NCBI GenBank assembly: GCA_947179155.2
Contig: OX359266.1
Coordinates: 42,886,039-42,950,038, forward strand
DNA from: Hedera helix
Taxonomy: Eukaryota > Streptophyta > Magnoliopsida > Apiales > Araliaceae
Direction of reading: 5' to 3'
Length of the DNA: 64,000 bases
The position numbers and the translations under genes are program-made. This document shows, piece after piece, positions 22,861 through 32,739 of the stretch; positions within the stretch are counted from its first letter, which is position 1; the number at the start of each line of letters is the position of its first letter. The notes under the pieces are model-generated. The model had not been told where the DNA came from. It worked only from the letters and a program-made list of their open reading frames with translations, and searched no databases.

Positions 22861-24455
22861 CAAAAAAAAAATGGTGGACTTTTTGTTTTCCTGATGTAAT
22901 GTTGTTGACGATGGCGAGCAAGTGTGATGGTGATGGGGGAAGGTGAGTGCCCAAGACAAATTTGATTGGTTTCTTCAATCTGACATTTTTGACAAACAAT
23001 ATATTTTTTTTAACGACTTGATGAAAAAAAAAAAAAAAAAAAACCATGGTTAATTTTTTGATATTTGAAAGAATTTTTACGAGTATAATATTTAATTTAT
23101 TAAAAAAATAACATATTGATTAAGTTAATAATATTTGCAAAATTGATTGGTTTTTTGGTCATTAAGTATTTTTTTAATCTTCTGTTTATAGATTTGCATT
23201 TAATTGTTTGTTTGGGTTTACAGTTTGATCTTCTTTGACCGGTGAGGGTGAGATTGTTTTAATGTTATTGTAAATTGATATATAATTATTAATTTACATT
23301 TTTACCCTTATTTTAAATATATAAATGAATTCTGATTTTTAATACACCTTGGCACTGTTTGTCTGTCTTATCCTGTCACATCATGAATTTATGACACATG
23401 TTTAATTGAATAAAAAAAAAATTAATTACTTAATTAAAAATTAAAAAGTTAATTATCGAAGTAATTTTTTTTTAAGATAATAAGTTATATTTAGGCCTAA
23501 ATTCTAAAAAAATACTTCTACTTAATAGTTAATATTGGTGAAAATGAAGTGAGTAGCTGCATATGTATGCACAATTCTATTTTCCATTGTATTTAATAAA
23601 TGAAATTATTTCAATACCCTTAATGATAAAAAAGGAACAGGTATTGCACATTTTCTCAGTCTCTCATCCCACGTTGATTCTAAAGTACTTAGTTTTAAAT
23701 GATAAACTAATCACACTTATTTATAATAAAATTAATTTAAAAAGTCTAAATTGTTCTTATACCGGTTCCATGAGCTCAATTTGCAACATAAATTGTTTCA
23801 CTAAAAAGATCTTGTTAACGTCAAATTTTATACCGCTCGTCTAAATTATTAAAAAACAAGCAATTTGCACAAGTAATAGTTACAACAGCGAGCCCGACTG
23901 CTTTTGTCGTCGAGTTTTTGGTGTGAGAATCAGTATAGACTAAAAAATATAATAATAGAGAGCATAAAAGCTGTTGGAATAAATTGATATTTGATGAGAG
24001 AATAATAAGAGAGATTATGTATGTGTTTGAATGTGTAAAAGGTAAAAAATATTGTGTACCGTAATTCCGAGCTTATGATTGTATATATAGTTGTGATCAT
24101 CCGAAAGACAATTAGGAATAGAAGCCTTTTTTAAATCACCTTATAACTTCAATTAATTATTATTTAAATTCATTCCAAATTAAACTTCCTTACCTTTCTC
24201 GAAATAAGAAAACTCAATTTAGTTGTACTATGAACTTTGACTATTCTAAAACAAACCGCCAAAAAACATATTGAAGTGGGACCACCATGTCATGGCCCAA
24301 TGTCCAATAAAAATAGACTAACATCTAATTTGGGTCTTAATGAAACTGAGTTGCACCTTAACCATATCCAAATTATTACATTCCAACATTGTCTCTCACT
24401 CTCTTATTTTAAAGAATTTATAATAGGAGAAGAGGAATCAAAAAGTTCACCATAC
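22861..24455. other. AT-rich intergenic DNA
   Basis: No supported gene. There is a homopolymeric A run at about 23025-23043. The short open frames here lack recognisable motifs. Confidence 0.3.
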
Positions 24456-24605
24456 CCTGCAACTGTCACGTTGAAACTATCGAACCCACCATACCCAACT
24501 ACCATGTTGAAATTGCCGAACCCACTATATTTATTGCCGAACCATCATACAAACGGCTGAACCCACCATATAAACTACTGAACGCACTATACTTATTGTC
24601 GAACC
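24456..24605 (+). repeat. 21-bp minisatellite (left part), coding-like, split by retrotransposons
   Basis: Units of 20-21 bp of the form GAACCCACTATATTTATTGCC. They are interrupted at 24605 by an LTR element, resume as one unit at 36023-36048, and resume again at 39344. In one frame each unit encodes seven residues of the type E-P-T-I-x-x-A. Indels and an in-frame TAA show that this side has decayed. Confidence 0.7.
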
Positions 24606-25641
24606 TGTAAGACCCCGAATTTTATGAAATATAAAATTTAATTTTTCTTCATATATATATTTTTCTGAAACAGTAAGTGGTTAAATCGATAAAGTTAAAA
24701 CTTAAGGATGTTATGTGCAAATTTTATTTTGTCGGACAATATTTGCTTTGTCGGGGAATATTCGTTTGGTCGGGGAATATTCGGGCCGTACGACGGCGCC
24801 GAAATAACTAATTATTGGTGGACCCCACAACGGAATAATTGTCGGATATAGAAAACGACAGAAGTAACCTTTTTAAATAAAAATAGTCAACGGTGTTAAC
24901 TGTTTAAATACTGGTGATAAAAGAATAGTAGTATACGGTAATTTATGGTATTTCAGTATAGCACACGGTATTTTACAGTAGCACACGGTATTGCACAGTG
25001 TCTCGTATTATTGGTCTAATAATTGACACCGTAATTGTTACGCATCATTTCATCAATAATTGTCACTGCATAATATTTTATGTTATCAATTCAATAATTG
25101 TTGCTACACAGTATTTTGCATTATTGTTACTACACGACATGTTGCATTATTAAACCAATAATTGTCACAGTAACAAATGCACAGTAATTCATATTATTGA
25201 TCTGATAATTGACACAGTAGTCATTGCATTACTTTGAATTATTGTTATCACTGTGGTAGCATTATGTTAATTGTCGTATTACTAATTGGTACTTTTATTA
25301 GACAATATTATTTATTTTATTAAGAAAAAAATAGAAAAAAATAAATAAATATTATTATTATTTTTCAAAAGTTACTATTCACTCCCGGAGTTCACTATTC
25401 ATTCCCGAAAAAGTTACTATTCACTGACGGAAGTTACTGTTCATCTCGGGAAAGTCACTGTTCATCTGCCGACAAAAGTTACTGTACAATACTGTTCACA
25501 TTTTGAAAATTTTAAAGTTACTGTGCAAAGTTACTGTGCAAGTATTGAAAAATTTTTAAAAAACGTTTGCGCAGCCGGGGGGGAGGCGCAGCCCCCCAAT
25601 TTTTCCTTCCCCGACGTGCTACGCATAGTAACTTCATTTGC

Positions 25642-25649
25642 TATAAATA
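25642..25649 (+). promoter_or_regulatory. TATA box of the 5' LTR promoter
   Basis: TATAAATA in GCTATAAATAGGCCC, followed by the presumed transcribed leader. The same box is seen in every other LTR of the family here (33753-33760, 37011-37018, and on the minus strand at 441-448, 3668-3675 and 11418-11425). Confidence 0.75.
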
Positions 25650-26317
25650 GGCCCTTCGCTGAATAAGAAAATCATATCTAAAATACATAAATTTTTCTAT
25701 AAGTTTATTGTGAGAGAATTTTGAGCATAGTAAGGTTATTTTGAGAGTTTGAAAGCCAAAAGGAGTGCAGGAATTTTTCAAGTAAGTATTTTATTAAAGA
25801 GTAGTAATTTCATAAATTCCTATTTTTCACGGTATTCACAAATCTTCCTTTAGAAGACTCTTCTTTGAGAAGATTCATTTTTAAAAGCTTTATTTGGAAG
25901 ATTTATTTTGAAATATTATTTTAAAAACTATTTTAAAGTTGTCATATTATACTACAAAAATTATGTTAAATATATATAATTTTGATAGTTCATATTATAC
26001 GGGTTATCATACACCTTGAAATTCATATGTGGTAATTACTAATTTTATTATAAATATATAGGTTGATCAACCTCATTTAAATCAATATCCAGTCACGTGT
26101 TAAGGTAAGGAATATTATTCTTTTCACACTCTTAAATTATTGCGGTAAAGAATATTATCTTCTTTCATATTCTAACTTACTACGGTAAGGGGTATCACTC
26201 TTTTCACCATCATAAATGGATATTATTTTCTTTCTTACTTGAAGGGATTATCATTATTTGATTCTCGAAAATAATATCGTTTCTTTCTTGTGCCATTTAT
26301 TTCCATGTATTAAATTG

Positions 26318-26580
26318 TGGGAATAACCTTACGGCGCGGTTTACCGCCTGTTGGTGAATAACCTTTTGTATTCATTCCTTATTAATCTTTGAGAATAACC
26401 TTACGGTGCGGATTATCGCCTGTTTGGTGAATAACTCTTCGTATTCAAATTGATGGGAATAACCTTACGGCGCGGATTATCGTCTGTTTGGTGAATAATT
26501 ATTTGTATTCAAATTGATGGGAATAACCTTACGGCGCAGATTACTGCCTGTTGGTGAATAACCCTTTTTATTTGTCTCGT
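26318..26580 (+). repeat. Four ~64-bp tandem repeats in the LTR leader
   Basis: Units share GGAATAACCTTACGGCGC, then GGATTATCGCCTGTTGGTG, then AATAAC. Equivalent arrays occur in all local LTRs: 34430-34690, 37655-37910, and in reverse at 2790-3045, 10845-11040 and 13770-14025. They lie downstream of the TATA box, so they would be transcribed. Confidence 0.85.
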
Positions 26581-27894
26581 ATGGAAATAATTTGTCTACA
26601 CGAATTATCACATGACACTTTTATTCCATATTCGTAAGTGATATCATTTTCCTTTATACTCATAAGGGATACCATCTTTTTCATCTTCCATTATTCAAAC
26701 TTACTATGGTAAGGGATATTAATTCCCTTCACCTTTTGTTAATCAAACCTGTTACGGTAAGGGATATTATTTTCTTTCATACACCTAAATCGAAACTTAT
26801 TATGGAACTATTGCTTCTATAATTCCTGAAAATATTATATGTTCCATAATAGTTGAATTTCATTATTTCAACTGAACCTTTCTATTTTCTGAACATTTCT
26901 ATTTGAACTGTGATCGTTATTCTGAACTGTGGATCTTGAATATCATTTTTAAATTTCACTCCACATCATGTTGGCAATTTGGACATTATTTGAATCTGCA
27001 CAAAGTAAACTTCCGATACTTATTGTTTATCCTGTTGTTCTGTTCATCATTTGTATCACTGTTATTTGTATTAATCATCAAGAGTCAAGCTGTAATGAAT
27101 ATCTGTGGCGGGGGACACAGATGTGATATAATTGTTGAACAGATGATAGGTTAAAGGCGATACATCTGTTCGGTGTCTTTTATGTTACGTGGTGAATGTT
27201 CTCTTTGGCCCGTAGTGCAAAGATGAACTGTTGGTTGGTATGATTATGACCAAAGGCTGAATCTGGTATAATCATGACCGTTGATGCTATATTGAATATC
27301 TTTGGCCCGTAGTGCAAAGATGAACTGTTGATTTGCATGATTATGACCAGGAACTGTGAATTTTTATTATCATGACTAATGGTATTTCAGATGATAAAAG
27401 TTGATGATATTTTTACTAAAAAGAGAAGCGAGTGGACATTATAGTCTGCATTATTCTTCTAATAGATTGCTCATTCCGCTGCTATTATTGATCTGAACAT
27501 TGTCAAGAATTTAACTGCAGTTTTTGATATAAACCTTGTAATAAATTCTATCAAGAACTCAACTGTTGAAGGCTAATGATAATTTATTCGTCATTATCTT
27601 AGTCATGATATTTCTTACTGGGCTATTTGAGCTCACCCTTTCTTTTGTTCCATTGTTTTTCAACAGGAGATGAAAACGTAACAGGGTCTAGCCGGGGGAT
27701 GGAGTGAGAGTCCGAGGAATAGCTGTCGTAGTCTTCACGTGTTGTAAAATAGTGTGGCAATAATAGTGAAGACTTAGTTGTGTATTATTATACACTGTAT
27801 TGTTGTACGTTGTGCTTTGTTGTAATAATTTTGTTGTAGTCTTTTGACGACTCAAGTTTGGGCTGTGTGGGCTCAGATTTGGGGGCGTCACAGT

Positions 27895-27912
27895 TGGTAT
27901 CAAAGCTTAGGG
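27895..27912 (+). other. Primer-binding site (tRNA-Met type)
   Basis: TGGTATCAAAGCTTAGGG, two bases after the CA end of the 5' LTR. It is close to the TGGTATCAGAGC site complementary to initiator tRNA-Met. Confidence 0.8.
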
Positions 27913-28092
27913 ATATGGTCTTTAATGGCGATCTGGGGTTAAAACTAGGAGGGGAGAGACGAATAGAATCAGTCACTAGTGCGTCCTACCTAACTTAGAT
28001 TTTATTATCTAAAGAGTTGCTTTGAATATAGGGACATGAAGTGATGAGTCAGTTTGTTTGAACTAACAATTATTTTGTGACCACAGTTAAGT

Positions 28093-28389
28093 ATGACATC
28101 TGGAAATCAAGAGGTTAACTATGGAATACCCGAAGCAAATGTAGCCGAGAATCAGGAGGCCCCAAACAATCCTCCTGCCAACTCAGGAAATAATGTTCCT
28201 GATAACATGATGAACGATGGATTCTTTAGAAATTTCATGCAGTTCATACAGAATCAAGCAAGAGAAAATCTAGTCAATAATAACAGTAGAAACGCTGGTA
28301 ATTTGAGGATGGTCACTGTCAAGCAATTTAAAGAATTGGGACCACCTGAATTCCACGGGAAGCCTGACCCACTCAAAGCGGAGGCATGA
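28093..28389 (+). pseudogene. gag N-terminal fragment cut off by a nonsense codon
   Basis: Starts at the family's natural ATG (MTSGNQEVNYG...) and runs 98 codons in frame with the downstream gag-pol. It ends at TGA 28387-28389, where the minus-strand relative has a tryptophan codon (TGG). The following frame has no ATG until 28444. This single change separates the gag N-terminus from the rest of the polyprotein and is the main coding lesion of the element. Confidence 0.9.
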
Positions 28390-28443
28390 CTGAAGCAGAC
28401 GACAAAAATACTTGATGTCTTACAATGCGCTGATGATCAAAAG

Positions 28444-31400
28444 GTGTCATTTGCCACTTTTATGTTACGAGGTGAGGCGGACCATTGGTGGGAAGCGGTA
28501 AAACGTATCCAACCTTCAGCACTCGAAATGTCTTGGACAGAATTCGAAGAACTGTTTAACGAGAAGTATTTCCCAGAAAGCATCCGCCATATGAAAGAGG
28601 TGGAATTCATTAAGCTGGAGCAGGGAAACATGACAGTCTCCCAATATGAAGCTAAGTTCGCCGAGTTATCTCGTTTTGCCACCCATCTAGTGGATGACGA
28701 AGCACGAATGAGTCGGATGTTCCTAAGAGGTTTGAGACTCAAAATTCGTCAACAACTTAGCTTTCATAAATTCAATTTGTATTCAGATGTTATGGATATG
28801 GCTCAAAGGGTGGAACAAACAGATAAAACATTGCAGCCAAGGGTTAATGATCAGCATAGAGAAAGGAATGACAACAACCACAGGAACGAGAACCATCGAG
28901 GAGGTAACCAACACTTCGGTGGTAATTCCACATCAAATAACAGAGGAGGAGAATCCAGTGGGAAAAATTTCAAAAGAAAGAGATTCCATAATAATTATGG
29001 AAGGACACCAGCACCAGTACCAGCACCAGCACCGACCCCAGTTTCAAGGAGAGAAGATCGACCACCAGTGAGATGTTATAGGTGTGGTCAGGAAGGTCAC
29101 ATCAGCCCAAACTGTACACAGCAGTCCAAAAAGTGTTACAGTTGTGGGAAAGAGGGTCATCTTGCGCGGTTTTGTCCTGCCACAAAATCGAGTCCAGCTG
29201 CAATGATGATACCAAAAGCTAGCATGGATAAGGGAAAATCTGTAGTTCAAGGAAGAGCTTTTGTTGTGACATCCCAAATGGCACGAAACTCGAACGAGGT
29301 GATAACCGGTAAGCTATTCATAAATTCTCGTGAAGTCTACGCTTTGTTAGATACTGGCTCTACCCATTCTTTTATCTCACCCGCATGTGCTCAGCGTTTA
29401 AACTTAACTCCTGAAAATTTGGACTTTGACTTATCAGTTGAAACCCCATTAGGAGAAATGACCATTACATCTACTGTCTATAAATCTTGCCTAGTTCAAA
29501 TCAACAACCTCACATTACCTGTTGACCTTATTTCTTTGGAGATGCATGAATTTGATGTGATTTTAGGAATTGATTGGTTGACTACCCATCATGCTAAAAT
29601 TGATTGTTTTCATAAGATTATTAGTTTTCATATTCCTAATCAACCTGTCATGCAAATTCAAGCAACTAAACCATTGAAATCTATAACTGTTATTTCTAGC
29701 CATAAAGCCATTCGTTTATTGAAAAACGGATGTCAAGCCTTTTTAGCTCATGTCACTGATTTGAACAAAAATACGTCAAACTTGAATGATATTCCCATTG
29801 TTAATGAGTTTCCTGACGTTTTTCCTGAAGAACTTCCTGGTTTACCCCCAAACCGTGAAATTGAATTTTGTATTGATCTTGAACCCGGTACCAAGCCCAT
29901 TTCCAAAGCCCCATACCGAATGGCTCCCATTGAACTTCAAGAGTTAAAAGTCCAACTACAGGAATTGTTGGATACCGGTTTCATTCGTCCGAGTGCATCA
30001 CCTTGGGGTGCTCCTGTTCTATTTGTGAAGAAGAAAGACGGGAGTATGAGATTGTGCATTGACTACCGAGAATTGAACCATGTCACCATCAAAAACAGGT
30101 ACCCGTTGCCTCGGATCGATGACATGTTTGATCAATTACAAGGTGCTCAACATTTCTCAAAGATTAATCTCCGTTCTGGATATCATCAGTTAAAGGTTAA
30201 AGCTGAGGACATTCCAAAGACTGCTTTCAGAACTCGTTATGGGCATTATGAGTTTTTAGTCATGCCTTTTGGACTAACCAATGCTCCTGCAGCTTTCATG
30301 GACATGATGAACCGAATATTCAAGGAATATTTGGATCATTTTGTGGCTGTCTTTATTGATGACATCCTCATATACTCCAAGAGTCGCGAGGATCATGAAC
30401 AACACCTGAGATTGATACTCCAAAAGCTCCGTGAAAACAAATTATATGCCAAGTTGAAGAAATGTGAGTTCTGGCTTGAGGAGGTCACGTTTCTTGGGCA
30501 TGTGATTTCTAGTCAAGGAATATCAGTCGATCCTGCGAAGATTGAAACGGTACTAAATTGGGAACAGCCCAAGACAGTAACCGAAGTCCGAAGTTTTCTG
30601 GGCCTAGCTGGTTATTATCGAAGATTCGTAGAAGGATTTTCTCGAATCGCCACTCCATTAACTCAGCTTACTCGAAAAAGCACAAAATTCATATGGAGCG
30701 AGGAATGCGAGAAAAGTTTCCAAGAACTCAAGAGGAGACTGGTTTCAGCTCTTGTTCTGACCATTCCATCAGAATCAGGAGAATTCGTCATATATAGCGA
30801 TGCTTCAGGCAAAGGTCTAGGCTGTGTCCTTATGCAACATGGAAAGGTTATAGCCTATGCCTCTCGACAACTCAAAGATTATGAGAAAAATTATCCTACT
30901 CATGATTTAGAGTTGGCAGCAGTCGTTTTCGCATTAAAGATCTGGAGACACTACTTGTACGGAGAAAAGATGGATATCTATACGGATCATAAAAGTCTCA
31001 AGTATTTCTTCACCCAGAAGGAACTCAACATGCGACAACGACGTTGGCTTGAGCTGTTGAAGGATTACGACCACACAATCCAGTATTACCAGGGAAAGAC
31101 GAACGTTGTAGCTGACGCTTTGAGCAGAAGATCTTATGCGAGTACAAGTGCACTGCTGACAACACAAAAGTGTATTTTGTACGACTTGCAAAAGATGGAG
31201 ATAGAGCTAAAGACACCCGGGACCCACTCGAAGATTGCTCACGTGCGAGTAGAACCAGCTTTAATGGATAAAATTAAAGCTGCTCAAGCTACCGATCCGG
31301 AACTGATGAACATGATGAAGAAAGTACAAGAAGGTGCCATCCCCGAAGCAAGAATTGACGAGACAGGAATACTTCGAGTTAACTCTCGACTCTGTGTTCC

Positions 31401-32739
31401 TAACGATCCTGAATTGAAGCATAAAATCATGATGGAGGCACACAACACGCCGTTTGCAATCCACCCAGGAGGTACCAAGATGTATCGAGATCTTCGACAT
31501 ACATTTTGGTGGAACAATATGAAAAGGGAGATTGCAGAGTTTATCTCAAGGTGCTTAACTTTTCAACGTGTCAAGGCAGAGCATCAAGTACCTAAGGGTC
31601 CATTACAACCACTTGAGGTTCTCGAATGGAAGTGGGAACACATCAATATGGATTTCGTGACGTGTCTTCCCAAAGTTTCTCAAGGCTTAGATGCAATTTG
31701 GGTCATCGTAGATAGATTGACCAAATCCGCTCATTTTTTACCTATACGAGAAAACTTTTCACTTGAACGTCTTGCCGGTATGTACATAAATGAGATCGTG
31801 AGATTGCATGGCATGCCAGTTTCCATAGTTTCTGATCGAGATCCTAGATTCACTTCACGCTTTTGGATCAGTCTACAAAAAGCTATGGGCACTGAACTAC
31901 GTTTTAGTTTTGCATACCATCCTCAAACGGACAGACAATCGGAAAGGACGATCCAGACCCTCGAAGATCTTTTGAGAATTTGTGTATTAGACTTCAAAGG
32001 AAGTTGGGATAAGTACTTGTCATTGGTGGAATTTTCTTACAACAACAGTTACCAAGCAAGCATAGGCATGGCTCCATTCGAGGCTTTGTATGGAAGGAAG
32101 TGTCGCTCTCCAATATGTTGGAGTGAGGTAGGAGAAGAAAAATTGTTGGGACCCGAGTTGGTACGCTTGACGACCGAAAAGATCCAAATGATCCGACAAC
32201 GAATACAGACAGCACAAGAACGACAAAAGAGTTATGCCGATCTTCATCGGAGAGATGAGAGATTCAACGTTGGAGATCATGTATTCTTACGTGTTTCTCC
32301 ATGGAAAGGAGTTACGAGATTCGGAAAGAGAGGAAAGCTTAACCCTCGGTTTATTGGCCCATTTGAAATCTTCGATCGAGTAGGAACCGTAGCCTACAGA
32401 CTAGCCTTACCACCAAGTATGTCTCGCATCCATAACGTTTTTCACATATCTATGTTACGTAAATATGTGAAGGACCCAAACCACGTCATTGAGTTAGAAC
32501 CGGACGTTATAGAAGAGGATTTAACGTTCGAGGAGGTACCTGTTAAGATCCTAGATAAGAAGGAGCAGATTCTATGCTCAAAGGTTATACCTCAAGTTAA
32601 GGTTTTATGGAGGAACCAAGATATTGAAGAAATGACCTGGAAGCTAGAATCTGAAATAAAATCTAAGTATCCTTACCTCTTCGAAATGCCAGGTACGTCA
32701 ATTTCGGGGACGAAATTTCATAAGGAGGGGAGGTTGTAA
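28444..32739 (+). CDS. gag-pol polyprotein of the plus-strand Tekay-type element (1431 codons open)
   Basis: The downstream part of the gag-pol frame that begins at 28093, read from the first ATG after the TGA at 28387. Domains by residue: gag retrotransposon core (1-150); two CCHC knuckles (~210-223, ~230-243); aspartic protease with DTGS (~301); reverse transcriptase with the FIDDIL motif (~637); RNase H (YSDASGKGLG ~783, DLELAA ~821, DHK ~847); integrase zinc domain (~998-1036); integrase core Asp ~1068, Asp ~1129, Glu ~1166; GPY/F (~1299); chromodomain-like tail (~1363-1405). Oddities: the fourth zinc ligand of integrase is Phe (CLTF; the minus-strand copy has CLTC), and the usual QTDGQSE reads QTDRQSE. 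Both probably impair integration. The stop codon TAA (32737-32739) lies inside the first five bases of the 3' LTR, and the polypurine tract encodes the last residues. Confidence 0.93.
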   Translation: MSFATFMLRGEADHWWEAVKRIQPSALEMSWTEFEELFNEKYFPESIRHMKEVEFIKLEQGNMTVSQYEAKFAELSRFATHLVDDEARMSRMFLRGLRLKIRQQLSFHKFNLYSDVMDMAQRVEQTDKTLQPRVNDQHRERNDNNHRNENHRGGNQHFGGNSTSNNRGGESSGKNFKRKRFHNNYGRTPAPVPAPAPTPVSRREDRPPVRCYRCGQEGHISPNCTQQSKKCYSCGKEGHLARFCPATKSSPAAMMIPKASMDKGKSVVQGRAFVVTSQMARNSNEVITGKLFINSREVYALLDTGSTHSFISPACAQRLNLTPENLDFDLSVETPLGEMTITSTVYKSCLVQINNLTLPVDLISLEMHEFDVILGIDWLTTHHAKIDCFHKIISFHIPNQPVMQIQATKPLKSITVISSHKAIRLLKNGCQAFLAHVTDLNKNTSNLNDIPIVNEFPDVFPEELPGLPPNREIEFCIDLEPGTKPISKAPYRMAPIELQELKVQLQELLDTGFIRPSASPWGAPVLFVKKKDGSMRLCIDYRELNHVTIKNRYPLPRIDDMFDQLQGAQHFSKINLRSGYHQLKVKAEDIPKTAFRTRYGHYEFLVMPFGLTNAPAAFMDMMNRIFKEYLDHFVAVFIDDILIYSKSREDHEQHLRLILQKLRENKLYAKLKKCEFWLEEVTFLGHVISSQGISVDPAKIETVLNWEQPKTVTEVRSFLGLAGYYRRFVEGFSRIATPLTQLTRKSTKFIWSEECEKSFQELKRRLVSALVLTIPSESGEFVIYSDASGKGLGCVLMQHGKVIAYASRQLKDYEKNYPTHDLELAAVVFALKIWRHYLYGEKMDIYTDHKSLKYFFTQKELNMRQRRWLELLKDYDHTIQYYQGKTNVVADALSRRSYASTSALLTTQKCILYDLQKMEIELKTPGTHSKIAHVRVEPALMDKIKAAQATDPELMNMMKKVQEGAIPEARIDETGILRVNSRLCVPNDPELKHKIMMEAHNTPFAIHPGGTKMYRDLRHTFWWNNMKREIAEFISRCLTFQRVKAEHQVPKGPLQPLEVLEWKWEHINMDFVTCLPKVSQGLDAIWVIVDRLTKSAHFLPIRENFSLERLAGMYINEIVRLHGMPVSIVSDRDPRFTSRFWISLQKAMGTELRFSFAYHPQTDRQSERTIQTLEDLLRICVLDFKGSWDKYLSLVEFSYNNSYQASIGMAPFEALYGRKCRSPICWSEVGEEKLLGPELVRLTTEKIQMIRQRIQTAQERQKSYADLHRRDERFNVGDHVFLRVSPWKGVTRFGKRGKLNPRFIGPFEIFDRVGTVAYRLALPPSMSRIHNVFHISMLRKYVKDPNHVIELEPDVIEEDLTFEEVPVKILDKKEQILCSKVIPQVKVLWRNQDIEEMTWKLESEIKSKYPYLFEMPGTSISGTKFHKEGRL
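32722..32734 (+). other. Polypurine tract
   Basis: AAGGAGGGGAGGT directly before the 3' LTR. It also forms the last codons of the integrase frame. Confidence 0.88.

Larger units (their letters stand above)
24606..27892 (+). repeat. 5' LTR of the plus-strand Tekay element (type II U3)
   Basis: 3287 bp. The U3 has repeated ATAATTGTCAC/TACTGTG-type motifs and a GTTACTATTCACTCCCGG series (about 25370-25500). The TATA box TATAAATA lies at 25642-25649. Four ~64-bp tandem units lie downstream of it (26318-26580). Confidence 0.95.

Noticed and set aside
26318..26580. Regular ~64-bp repeats considered as a CRISPR-like array
   Set aside because: The units are contiguous degenerate tandem repeats inside a plant LTR, without unique spacers between constant repeats.
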